Source: Dyadobacter sp. UC 10 (lineage in GTDB: Bacteria > Bacteroidota > Bacteroidia > Cytophagales > Spirosomataceae). Taken from it: DNA of 64,000 nucleotides. Position 1 is the first letter of the stretch. The number at the start of each line of letters is the position of its first letter. The notes beneath the pieces were generated by a model. It saw only the letters and a program-made list of their open reading frames with translations. It did no database searches and had not been told where the DNA came from. Positions 7,437 through 15,968 of this stretch are shown piece by piece. The stretch lies in NCBI RefSeq assembly GCF_008369915.1, contig NZ_VSRN01000001.1:4584501-4648500 (forward strand), in the 5' to 3' direction. A program made the translations under genes and the position numbers.

Positions 7437-7762
7437 TGGACCTGACTTTGCTGAAAAGCCTGATGTCAGGTGATCAGAAACTTGTCGACCATTTTATTTC
7501 TATTTTCAAATCGCAGGTTCCTGCCCAGGTTGCCGCATTGCCCGGCTTTTGTGAAAGCGGGGAATGGGAAGAACTTTCAACCGCGCTCCATAGTCTCAAA
7601 ACACAGTTTAGTTACGTTGGAATGGCAGAATTTGCTGAATTAATGAGAGAAATGGAGGAAAGCGTCGACAATGGCGAAACCGGGTCAATAACCTCCCGGA
7701 TAGGCGGCTTTATAATGAAATTCGACAATTTCTGGCAAAGCGAATTTGCAGAAAGCGAATAG
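7433..7762 (+). CDS. HPt (histidine phosphotransfer) domain protein
   Basis: 109 residues forming a single helical bundle. The segment 'STALHSLKTQFSYVGM' carries the HPt signature H-x2-K with H53 as the probable phospho-accepting histidine. It has no catalytic ATPase region, so it can only relay phosphate between receiver domains. The ATG at 7433 overlaps the regulator's stop (ATGATG), which indicates coupling and suggests the regulator is one partner. The other partner is probably the receiver domain at the C-terminus of the convergent hybrid kinase, whose gene ends only 7 bases away. Confidence 0.85.
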   Translation: MMDLTLLKSLMSGDQKLVDHFISIFKSQVPAQVAALPGFCESGEWEELSTALHSLKTQFSYVGMAEFAELMREMEESVDNGETGSITSRIGGFIMKFDNFWQSEFAESE

Positions 7763-7769
7763 TTCCGCA

Positions 7770-10700
7770 CTAAAAGGTTTGTTCGGCTTGTCTCGTATTT
7801 TCCAGCAGCTTCCTGATTTTATACCTCAATTTTTTACCTTCAATGGGCTTGGTAATATAGTCGTCCATACCTGCATCACGGCATTTCTGCGCTTCGGCCG
7901 GATTTGCATTCGAAGTAAATGCCAGGATTGGCGTGTTCTTGTCCTTCTCGCGCAGCCGGATCGCCTGGGTAGCTTTGTAACCGTCCATAACAGGCATTTT
8001 GACGTCCATTAAAATGATATCAAAACTGGCCTCATCCAGCTTTTTCAATGCATTTTCACCGTTATCCGCAATCGTAACCCGCACATCGCGGATGATCTTT
8101 TTCAGCGTTTCCTCCGCCACCACCTGATTGAACAAGTTGTCTTCGACAAGCAGAATATTCACACCAGCAAGTTGGGTATCGTCTTCTCCATCCTCGAAGT
8201 TTTCACCCGCGCCGCATATTTCGAAAGTCAGGTTGAAACTGAAATTGGTACCCTTTCCCAAAACACTATGAACCTGCATGCTGCCGCCTTGTTCCTCCAC
8301 GAGTTTTTTGGCAATAAACAGGCCCAGTCCCGTTCCCGATTGCTTCGTGTTGAGATCGTCGTCAATGCGGGTGAATGTTTCGAAAATGTACGCCAGCTTT
8401 TCCTGTGCAATACCGATACCGGTGTCGATCACCTGGAAAAGCAGCTCCTCATTTTCACGCTCCCTCGAAACGACGCTGACATGGATGGATACCGATCCGC
8501 TATCGGTGAATTTCACTGCATTACCTGCCAGATTGAGCAAAATCTGATGCAGCCGGATCGGGTCGCCGATGAGCTGCGGACTCACATTTTCTTCTACTGT
8601 AATATTGAGCTGAATGCCTTTCTCCTCGGCGATGACCTTTAAAATATACCCGAGCCGGTTCATCCGGTCGCGCATCTGGAATGGCTTGTTGGAAAAGGAA
8701 AATTTACCCGCTTCGATTTTTGAATAGTCCAGAATGTCGTTGATGATCGCCAGCAAATTTTCGGAAGAGTACCGGATCCCTTTCGCGTATTCCGTCTGTT
8801 TTGCATTGAGCGGGGTGTCGAAGATCAGCTCGGACATGCCCAGGATCGCGGTCATCGGGGTACGGATCTCGTGGCTCATATTGGCAAAAAACTGTTCCTT
8901 AAACCGCGACTTTTCCTCGACCAATAATTTCTGCCGCTCGATTTCTTCTTTTTGAACCTGGATCTCGGCTGTCCGGACAGCCACTTTTTGTTCCAGTTTT
9001 TCATACAGGATCGCATTCTCGATCGATACGGCTATTTGTCCTGAAAGTAGTTTGAGAAGTTGTGTGCGTTCATTGGTGAAGACTGCGGTAGCCAGGTTAT
9101 TTTCAAGATACAGTACCCCGACGAGCTTCCCCTGGTTCAGGGCAGGAATGCATAATGCCGACCGGATCTCGCGTTTGGCAACCACCGGATCGTTTTTAAA
9201 AATCTCGCTGGCGAGTGCGTCGTGTAAAACGACGTCGGATTTGCTATGAAAAACGTGTTCGATGATCGTGGCGGGAACCTGGTCAGAATCGGCCAGGCGC
9301 AACTTTCGGATGTCGCTGAATTCGTCAATCACAGATCGCCGGGCTTCAATAAACAATTCTCCGCCCCAATCCAGGATAAAATAGCCGGATTGCGCGCCGG
9401 CATTTTCGATGGCAAACTGCATGAGTTTCTCCATCAGTTTGCCAAAAACCACCTCGCTCGAAATGGCAGTGGAAGCTTTCATTAAAGTCGCCAGGTCCAG
9501 GGTCGATACGATGCTTTCGCCGGCCCCTCCTTTTGAAGCCGTTTTGCCGGATTGTTCCAAATTAACCTGGGCGATTTCTGGAAAATCTGCCAGTAACTGT
9601 TGCTCTTTCAAAACGCATCCCCACTCCCTGTAACCGTCCAGTGCGGCTCTCAGATACGTGAGTGCCATTTTCTTCAGGCCTTTTTCGTACCAGTATTTTC
9701 CGCAAAGCTCATTGGCCAGCGCGGCTTCATGCATGTGCCCGTTTTCATGGCTGGTTTTGATTGCCTTATCATAAAAATCAGATGCCTGCTGGGTATTTCC
9801 CTTTAATGCATAAAGCTCGGCTTCCAGCAAACAGTACCGGTGTTCAAAATTAACCGGGACCTGACGGGAGAATTTCCGGAGCTTGTCACGCTGCTTCACG
9901 GCAGCTTTCAGGTATCCGCTGACCCGCCGGTTCGTTTTGTAAACGGCAATATTGGTTAACCCAAAGAAGAACGAAAAAAGCGGCTCAAACATCGTACCGC
10001 GCACATTTCCGGCAAATGGCCCTGTTTGACGTGCATGTACAATCCCTTTTTCATATGCTCCGGACAGATATGCCAGGATCATTTTGTATGCAAAACAGGC
10101 AAACATCCTGGACTTGTCTTTTAGCGCCAGAATGCCGGAAAATGAGTCACCTTCATCGAAATAGCTGCCTGCTAATGCAACCGGATCGGCGTTTTCGCCC
10201 AGCAGGTTCGCTACTATCTGGATCAACGGCTCGTTATGATGGGAAATGACCCCTTTTGAGAGAGACCTGGGTAGCTCGTTGTACCGGATCATTTCGTGCT
10301 TTACCCAATGCAGGTTTTTACCCGATAGCAATAAATGAAAGCTGTACGAACTCGACGCATAAGCACAATACTCAATATCGCCCATTTCAATCCCGGTTTC
10401 ATACGACTTTCGAAGCGGTTCGAGCGCCTCGTTCATATGCTCCCCCGACGACCTGTTGACGATGTTATAAATCAACAGCGTACGCGCCCGCGCGGCCGAA
10501 TTTTCGGTTTTATCCGCCAGTTTCAATGCAAGATTGCCATATCGGTAATTAGCCTCGTTATTTGTTTCAATCGCATTTACAATAGCCCCGTAAGTCGCAA
10601 ACGTAATGGCGGATTCAGGCGCAATGCCTTCTTTGACAGATAGTTCAACCATTTTGAGCACCATCACCGGATACAGATCGGGAATGGAGGAAAAGACCGT

Positions 10701-13406
10701 GGCCGTGATATTCTGCAAAATCCGCATGGCGGCAAGCTTGCCGGGATCGACCATTTTCGGAAGGTTTTCCAGCTCTTCAATTTTTCTGCCGCGCATGAGC
10801 CATTTGGATTTCAGGTAACCCGACAAAATGTGCAGCATTCCCGCCTTGGAAGGAAAAGTGATCCCCAGCTCTTCCAATACTTTTAACGAGAGAGAAATCG
10901 CGTCGCCGGGTTCCTGGTTCAATATAAGGCTCTGGATCTGAATGTAATATAGTTCAATTTTGTGCGCCATACTTTTGGTATGATGCAATGCACCCGCGGA
11001 AATTTCCATGCAGGTTACAGGATCGCCGGCGAGGTAGGCGCTTTCGGCATAATGCAAATGCAGATTGAATGCAAGTTCATACTGGTGTGCCCAATCTTCC
11101 TCAATCAGCAATCCCTGCCCGATCCTGAAATAAGCCATTGCCACCGAATAGGCGGCGGACGATCTCGCTTTTTTGCCCGCCTCCAGATTCAGCTCTGCAA
11201 TCTTGTAACGTTCCCCGGACAGCGTAAAATCGGCAGCATGGTGATTGATGTGATTGACGATCTCAAACAACTGGGCGAACCGCTCCGTGGCTGACAATCT
11301 TTCAAGCAAAAAATAACCGATGTTCAGATGCATTTCATCCCGGGCCGCAGCTGAAAGCAGGTTGTATGCTGCCTGCTGAACCTGATCATGAACAAAGCAG
11401 TAGCGTTTTTTCGCCAAAAATGAATGTTCATTTTCCCGTTCCGACGACAGCCGCACGAGGTTCTCAGTTACAGCTTCCGCAAGATCTTCCATCGCTTCCT
11501 GAGGCGTTTTGTCTGTCAGTGCCGAAAGCATTACCAGATCGAAATCTGAACCAATGCACGACGCCGTGATCAGCGCCTGGCGGGTGGGGGCGGGCAGGTT
11601 GTTGATTTTCGCCGTTAATAGTTGTTGCGACGAGCCTGATAATGCGTAACCCGTCAATTCTTCCTGGTCCCACAGCCATTTTTGTCGCTGGCTATTGTAG
11701 GTCACGAGGCCATTTGAGACCAATTCTTTGATTGTTTCTGAAACAAAAAACGGGTTGCCGAGCGTGCGGGTAATGACTATGTCGGCCAGTGGAGCGGCGA
11801 TTTTTGGCGGACAAGAAAAGGTATCCGAAATCAGCTCGGTAATGTCGGCGGATTGGAGCGGGCATAAAGTGAGTTGTGAGAGGTTCGATGCCGTCGCGTC
11901 GAGATCATTCAGGGTTACTTTTAAAATGTGGTTTTCGGACAACTCATTGTCGCGGTAAGTGCCTATAATCAGGAGGTTTGAGCCTTCTACCGAGTAGGTA
12001 ATGCGGCTCAGGAACCGGAGACTCGATGCGTCGGCCCAATGCAGGTCGTCGAGGAAAATAACCAGCGGATGTTCCTTTTTGGTAAATACATTAATAAACC
12101 GGGTAAACACATTTACAAAACGGTTCTGCGCTTCAATCGGGGTCAGGGCTTCCACAGCGGGCTGACTTCCGATAATCCGTTCCAGCTCCGGAATCACGTC
12201 TGTGATTATCTGCCCGAACTGACCTACCGCATCCAGGATCTGAGCCTTCCAATAGGTAACGTTGCCACTGGATATTTTACAAACCAGCTCTTTAAAAGAT
12301 TGGATAACTGCCTCAAAAGGAATGTTTTGCAAGTATTGGTCAAACTTGCCTGTTACAAATAAAACACCTCGCGGTTCCACCCGCTTTTGCAGCTCCCGGA
12401 TGAGCGAAGATTTGCCGATCCCCGAATTACCCGACACCAGCACCATTTCGTTGCGGCTGCTGATACGTTCAAAAGCTTCGAGTAACATGTCAAGTTCCGG
12501 GTCCCGGCCATAGAGCTTCGGGGCCAGGCTGAACTGGCCGGCCATATCATGCATGCCGATCTGGAAATTTAATGCATCCGTATTCTTTTGCAAACCTGCC
12601 TGACAAGCTGCCAGATCGCATCGTATTCCCCGGGTGGTCTGGTAACGCTCTGAGGGTTTTTTAGATAAAAGTTTTAATATAATATCTGAAACAGCCCTGG
12701 GTATTGCGGGATTAACATCAGAAGGAAAAGCAGCCGAACGTGCCATATGCGCGTGGACGAGCTCGTTGGGATCGCTGGTTTCAAACGGCGGCACGCCTGT
12801 AAAAAGCTGGTAAAACATGACGCCCAAATGGTAGTAATCCGATCGGAAGTCTACTAAAATATCCATGAGACCGCTCTGTTCCGGCGACATATATTGCAAT
12901 GCAGCCAGTGACGTATTTCCGCTGGCAGGATCGGATACTTGATCCGCACGCATGGCGCCGCTCAGGTCGGTCAACCGGGTTTGAAAGTTCTCCGTATTGA
13001 TCAGAAAATGTGCGGGCCTGAGGTCGGGGTGTGCGATTTCGTGGTATTGCAGCTCCTCCACGGTTTGCGTCAAAGACAGTGCAATGCTCAGCGCAGATGG
13101 AATGGACATCGGTTTTCCGGCAAGAAATGTTTGCAGGCTGCATCCTGTGAAATCGTCCATTTCAAGTACGAGGTAATTCTCTGGACGCACCATCCGGTTG
13201 TAATTCAGTATGCGGCTGAATGCGTACGAGCTACCGAATGCAAATTCCTGATCGAACTCCTGACTTGCCGAATCCAGAACGCCATGGAACGGAGTGATCT
13301 TTAAAACCACCGTTTTCCCGGTGGCAGCATCTACCGCCCGAACCAGCGTTTTGTTAAATTCCTGATGCAGTTCATTTGTGATCCGATATTCCTGGATGGT
13401 TGTCAT
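7770..13406 (-). CDS. Giant hybrid sensor kinase: Ser/Thr kinase-like, AAA ATPase, GAF, histidine kinase and receiver domains
   Basis: 1878 residues, no signal peptide or membrane segment, so cytoplasmic. Domains in order: a protein-kinase-like domain (about 5-265) with K36 in 'TVVLKI', D128 in 'HPDLRPAHFLIN' and D147 in 'LTDLSGA'; an AAA/STAND ATPase with Walker A 'VSGNSGIGKSSLI' and 'LVIFLDDLHWADASS'; a long helical-repeat region (about 650-1250); a GAF domain (about 1290-1440, 'YFILDWGGELFIEARRS', 'LCIPALNQGKLVGVLYLEN'); a coiled coil; HisKA with H1512 in 'FFANMSHEIRTPM'; HATPase ('DTGIGIAQEKL', 'GTGLGLFIAKKLVE'); and a receiver with D1801 in 'IILMDVKMP'. The kinase domain is divergent (HPD for HRD, DLS for DFG, poor glycine loop) but keeps the main catalytic residues. 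The family is known as trifunctional Ser/Thr kinase/ATP-binding/sensor histidine kinases; the signal sensed is unknown. It is divergent from the flavoprotein/methyltransferase genes. Confidence 0.93.
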   Translation of the reverse strand: MTTIQEYRITNELHQEFNKTLVRAVDAATGKTVVLKITPFHGVLDSASQEFDQEFAFGSSYAFSRILNYNRMVRPENYLVLEMDDFTGCSLQTFLAGKPMSIPSALSIALSLTQTVEELQYHEIAHPDLRPAHFLINTENFQTRLTDLSGAMRADQVSDPASGNTSLAALQYMSPEQSGLMDILVDFRSDYYHLGVMFYQLFTGVPPFETSDPNELVHAHMARSAAFPSDVNPAIPRAVSDIILKLLSKKPSERYQTTRGIRCDLAACQAGLQKNTDALNFQIGMHDMAGQFSLAPKLYGRDPELDMLLEAFERISSRNEMVLVSGNSGIGKSSLIRELQKRVEPRGVLFVTGKFDQYLQNIPFEAVIQSFKELVCKISSGNVTYWKAQILDAVGQFGQIITDVIPELERIIGSQPAVEALTPIEAQNRFVNVFTRFINVFTKKEHPLVIFLDDLHWADASSLRFLSRITYSVEGSNLLIIGTYRDNELSENHILKVTLNDLDATASNLSQLTLCPLQSADITELISDTFSCPPKIAAPLADIVITRTLGNPFFVSETIKELVSNGLVTYNSQRQKWLWDQEELTGYALSGSSQQLLTAKINNLPAPTRQALITASCIGSDFDLVMLSALTDKTPQEAMEDLAEAVTENLVRLSSERENEHSFLAKKRYCFVHDQVQQAAYNLLSAAARDEMHLNIGYFLLERLSATERFAQLFEIVNHINHHAADFTLSGERYKIAELNLEAGKKARSSAAYSVAMAYFRIGQGLLIEEDWAHQYELAFNLHLHYAESAYLAGDPVTCMEISAGALHHTKSMAHKIELYYIQIQSLILNQEPGDAISLSLKVLEELGITFPSKAGMLHILSGYLKSKWLMRGRKIEELENLPKMVDPGKLAAMRILQNITATVFSSIPDLYPVMVLKMVELSVKEGIAPESAITFATYGAIVNAIETNNEANYRYGNLALKLADKTENSAARARTLLIYNIVNRSSGEHMNEALEPLRKSYETGIEMGDIEYCAYASSSYSFHLLLSGKNLHWVKHEMIRYNELPRSLSKGVISHHNEPLIQIVANLLGENADPVALAGSYFDEGDSFSGILALKDKSRMFACFAYKMILAYLSGAYEKGIVHARQTGPFAGNVRGTMFEPLFSFFFGLTNIAVYKTNRRVSGYLKAAVKQRDKLRKFSRQVPVNFEHRYCLLEAELYALKGNTQQASDFYDKAIKTSHENGHMHEAALANELCGKYWYEKGLKKMALTYLRAALDGYREWGCVLKEQQLLADFPEIAQVNLEQSGKTASKGGAGESIVSTLDLATLMKASTAISSEVVFGKLMEKLMQFAIENAGAQSGYFILDWGGELFIEARRSVIDEFSDIRKLRLADSDQVPATIIEHVFHSKSDVVLHDALASEIFKNDPVVAKREIRSALCIPALNQGKLVGVLYLENNLATAVFTNERTQLLKLLSGQIAVSIENAILYEKLEQKVAVRTAEIQVQKEEIERQKLLVEEKSRFKEQFFANMSHEIRTPMTAILGMSELIFDTPLNAKQTEYAKGIRYSSENLLAIINDILDYSKIEAGKFSFSNKPFQMRDRMNRLGYILKVIAEEKGIQLNITVEENVSPQLIGDPIRLHQILLNLAGNAVKFTDSGSVSIHVSVVSRERENEELLFQVIDTGIGIAQEKLAYIFETFTRIDDDLNTKQSGTGLGLFIAKKLVEEQGGSMQVHSVLGKGTNFSFNLTFEICGAGENFEDGEDDTQLAGVNILLVEDNLFNQVVAEETLKKIIRDVRVTIADNGENALKKLDEASFDIILMDVKMPVMDGYKATQAIRLREKDKNTPILAFTSNANPAEAQKCRDAGMDDYITKPIEGKKLRYKIRKLLENTRQAEQTF

Positions 13407-13450
13407 AACAGCGGCGCGTAGTATGTAAATCGGTGTATCTCAATCGTATG

Positions 13451-13479
13451 CAAAGGTAACTTTCGTATATTATCATCAA
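13451..13479 (-). promoter_or_regulatory. Bacteroidota promoter for the giant hybrid kinase
   Basis: On the minus strand a TTG (complement of 13477-13479) is followed after 18 bases by TACCTTTG (complement of 13451-13458). The kinase ATG (13406) lies 44 bases downstream of the -7 element. This is a full consensus match. Confidence 0.72.
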
Positions 13480-13534
13480 ATTGCGGGTGTTCGATTTTTA
13501 TATTTTTTTATACTTTTTAAGGACTTCTTACGAT

Positions 13535-13562
13535 TTGGCCTATTTGCGCCGCATTACCTTTG
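13535..13562 (+). promoter_or_regulatory. Bacteroidota promoter for the flavoprotein/methyltransferase genes
   Basis: TTG at 13535-13537, a 17-base gap, and TACCTTTG at 13555-13562, which is a full match to the consensus. The ATG at 13597 lies 34 bases downstream. The -7 octamer is identical to that of the divergent kinase promoter. Confidence 0.72.
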
Positions 13563-13596
13563 TCACTGTCAAAACGAATGTAAAAAACACGGATCA

Positions 13597-14847
13597 ATGA
13601 GAAAGATAGCAATCATGGGCGCAGGACAGTCGGGGTTACACCTGGCGATCAGGCTGGTAAAAAGCGGGTACGACGTGACGATCATTTCGGAACGTTCTGC
13701 CGAGGAGATATTCAACGGTACGCCCACCGGCGCGACTTATCTCTTTCACGATACATTACAGCTGGAACGGGAACTCGGGCTGGATTTGTGGAGTGATACT
13801 GCCTGCCATTCTACCGGCTTCAATATCAACTTCGGCACACCCGCCGGTGACTTTGCATTCGGCATTAAATCCCGCACCAGCAAGCCGGGAGCGTCCATTG
13901 ATCAGCGTCTGAAATTCTACCAATGGATCAAGCTCTTTGAAAAACTGGGTGGAAAGTTCATCGTGAGCGACACCACGCCTTCGGATTTACTGGCCTGCAC
14001 CGCGGAGTTTGACCTGGTGGTGGTATCATCCGGCAAAGGTCCGCTCGCCAGGTTGTTTACCAAAGACGAGCAACGCTCCACACACGATAAGCCGGCGAGG
14101 AAACTTGTGCAGCTGCATATCAATGATTTCGAACATCCTGAAAAAACCAGATTCACGTCCATTACCCTGGATGCGTTAATGGGTGGGGGAGAAATAATCA
14201 CCGCGCCTTTTTACCAAAAAGATGATATCCAATGCGCATTCATGCTCGTGGAAAGTATTCCCGGCGGGCCGATGGACGTTTTTGATGACGCAACCACCGC
14301 TTCCGAGCTTTTGGAAAAAGCAAAGGAAATGATCCGTACATTGATGCCGTGGCGTTACCCGGCTTTTGCAAATGCCGAGGTGATCGCCGATAATGCATTT
14401 CTGAAAGGGTCCTTCACGCCGGTTGTCCGCAAACCAGTAGTTCAACTTAACTCGACTGCGGCAGTTCTGGGCGTAGGAGATACCGTTATCCTGAACGATC
14501 CGATCGTGGGTCAGGGAGGAAACAATGCTTCCAAAATGGCCAATGCATACGCCAAAGCCATTATTGCCCGGGGCGACAAACCTTTTGATGTACAATGGAT
14601 GAACGAGACATTTGAAGGTTTTTGGGAGTATTCGAAATACGTGAACCGGTTCTCGGATATCTTCCTCAAACCCGCGCAGCCGCATGTAGTCGACATCCTG
14701 GGCGCAGCCACGCAGAACCCGGAAATTGCTTCCGATTTTGTCAACGGATTTAACCACCCGCCTGCATTATTCCCCTGGCTGGACGATGCCGAAGAGGCAA
14801 AAAAATACCTCGCCGGCAAAGTCCGGAATGCAGAGCCTGTGATTTAA
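13597..14847 (+). CDS. Styrene/indole monooxygenase (StyA)-like FAD-dependent oxygenase
   Basis: 416 residues. The N-terminus 'IAIMGAGQSGLHLAIRL' has the Rossmann GxGxxG (G8, G10, G13) that binds FAD ADP. The rest follows StyA-type two-component monooxygenases: 'GTPTGATYLFHDTLQLERELG', a central substrate-binding sheet ('RFTSITLDALMGGGEIITAPF') and the FAD ribityl-binding segment 'LGVGDTVILNDPIVGQGGNNASK'. StyA enzymes use FADH2 supplied by a separate reductase (StyB) to epoxidise or hydroxylate small aromatic substrates; no reductase gene is visible nearby, so FADH2 would come from elsewhere. It is probably in one transcription unit with the methyltransferase 52 bases downstream, transcribed divergently from the giant kinase. 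The natural substrate is unknown; the context suggests biosynthesis of a small signal or secondary product rather than styrene catabolism. Confidence 0.85.
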   Translation: MRKIAIMGAGQSGLHLAIRLVKSGYDVTIISERSAEEIFNGTPTGATYLFHDTLQLERELGLDLWSDTACHSTGFNINFGTPAGDFAFGIKSRTSKPGASIDQRLKFYQWIKLFEKLGGKFIVSDTTPSDLLACTAEFDLVVVSSGKGPLARLFTKDEQRSTHDKPARKLVQLHINDFEHPEKTRFTSITLDALMGGGEIITAPFYQKDDIQCAFMLVESIPGGPMDVFDDATTASELLEKAKEMIRTLMPWRYPAFANAEVIADNAFLKGSFTPVVRKPVVQLNSTAAVLGVGDTVILNDPIVGQGGNNASKMANAYAKAIIARGDKPFDVQWMNETFEGFWEYSKYVNRFSDIFLKPAQPHVVDILGAATQNPEIASDFVNGFNHPPALFPWLDDAEEAKKYLAGKVRNAEPVI

Positions 14848-14899
14848 GCAGGCCTGCAATAACCAAGTCATTATTCACTCAAACGTTAAATTTTCTATA

Positions 14900-15907
14900 A
14901 TGAACAAGCTCAGCGTTGCATTCCCGACGGATGCAGAACAGGAGGACTATGTCTCCGTTCAAACACAAAACGAATTTCCAATCCAATCGCATACCATTAC
15001 CGCACTTCGCGGAATGGTAGCCAGCGGCGGGCCGGAAAAAGCCGATTATCCGGTGATCGACCAGATTATGCAGCAATTGTATCGGATGAAGCAGCACGGC
15101 CATATCGGTGAAATCGAAACCGGATTCCTGCAAAGTATCTTCAATGATGAATTTCTGGCGAACACGATCCATGGGTACGTATATCGCAAGCCGTTGGGTT
15201 ATGCAGGCGATTTCGCGCTCATTGACATGATCTATACCTACGACAGTTTCGGACATCCCGCCTATGAGAAATGGGATCGTTACTTCCATTATCACGCCGC
15301 AACCGAAGCTGTGCGCAACCGGAAAGCATTTTTTAAAACGAAAATGCTGGCTAAACTGACCGGTAGGAAAACGCCGCTTCATCTACTGAATGTCGCCAGC
15401 GGCCCTGCCAGGGATCTGTTCGAGCTATATCAGGTGACTGATCCGGAAATGCTGCAAACTACCTGTGTGGACATCGATTCAGATGCGATTTCTTTCGCCG
15501 GTAACCTTTGTCAGCCTTTCGAAAAACAGGTTCGTTTTTGTCAGAAGAACATCCTGCGGTTTTCAAGTGCGGAGAAATACGATGTAATCTGGTCGGCAGG
15601 TCTGTTTGACTATTTCGAAGATCGCATTTTTATCCTCGCCATGAAGAGATTGCTTACATTCCTCAAACCCGGCGGGGAAATTCTGATCGGTAATTTTTCC
15701 GAAAATAACCCCAGCAGAGGTTATATGGAGATTTTTGGCGAATGGTTCCTGATACACCGGAGCCCCGCCGAGCTCACGCGGCTTTCAATCGAAGCGGGCG
15801 TGCATCCCGCAAACATCACCGTAGAACAGGAACCGCTGGGCATTAACCTGTTCCTCAAAATCCGCAGCGCGGTACCCGCCGAACAGTCGGCACTCTGCAT
15901 GAACTAG
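14900..15907 (+). CDS. SAM-dependent methyltransferase of the PhcB-like family
   Basis: 335 residues. The first 150 residues form a helical region containing 'YRKPLGYAGDFALIDMIY' (about 95-112), a segment I associate with the PhcB family, whose Ralstonia member makes the quorum signal 3-hydroxypalmitic acid methyl ester. A class I methyltransferase fold follows: motif I 'LLNVASGPARDLFELY' (about 162-177), acidic motif II 'TCVDIDSDAISFA', 'YDVIWSAGLFDYFEDR', and 'LLTFLKPGGEILIGNF'. It would transfer a methyl group from SAM to a small molecule, possibly a carboxyl group, in the cytoplasm. It follows a StyA-like flavoprotein and precedes a degenerate serine-hydrolase lipoprotein (61-base gap). 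The PhcB relationship is by motif only; the product could be something other than a fatty acid ester. Confidence 0.82.
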   Translation: MNKLSVAFPTDAEQEDYVSVQTQNEFPIQSHTITALRGMVASGGPEKADYPVIDQIMQQLYRMKQHGHIGEIETGFLQSIFNDEFLANTIHGYVYRKPLGYAGDFALIDMIYTYDSFGHPAYEKWDRYFHYHAATEAVRNRKAFFKTKMLAKLTGRKTPLHLLNVASGPARDLFELYQVTDPEMLQTTCVDIDSDAISFAGNLCQPFEKQVRFCQKNILRFSSAEKYDVIWSAGLFDYFEDRIFILAMKRLLTFLKPGGEILIGNFSENNPSRGYMEIFGEWFLIHRSPAELTRLSIEAGVHPANITVEQEPLGINLFLKIRSAVPAEQSALCMN

Positions 15908-15968
15908 CATTGCTTACCCATTCAATTATATCCATACCAGTTAATTTTTAATCTTAATTATTTCAAAA

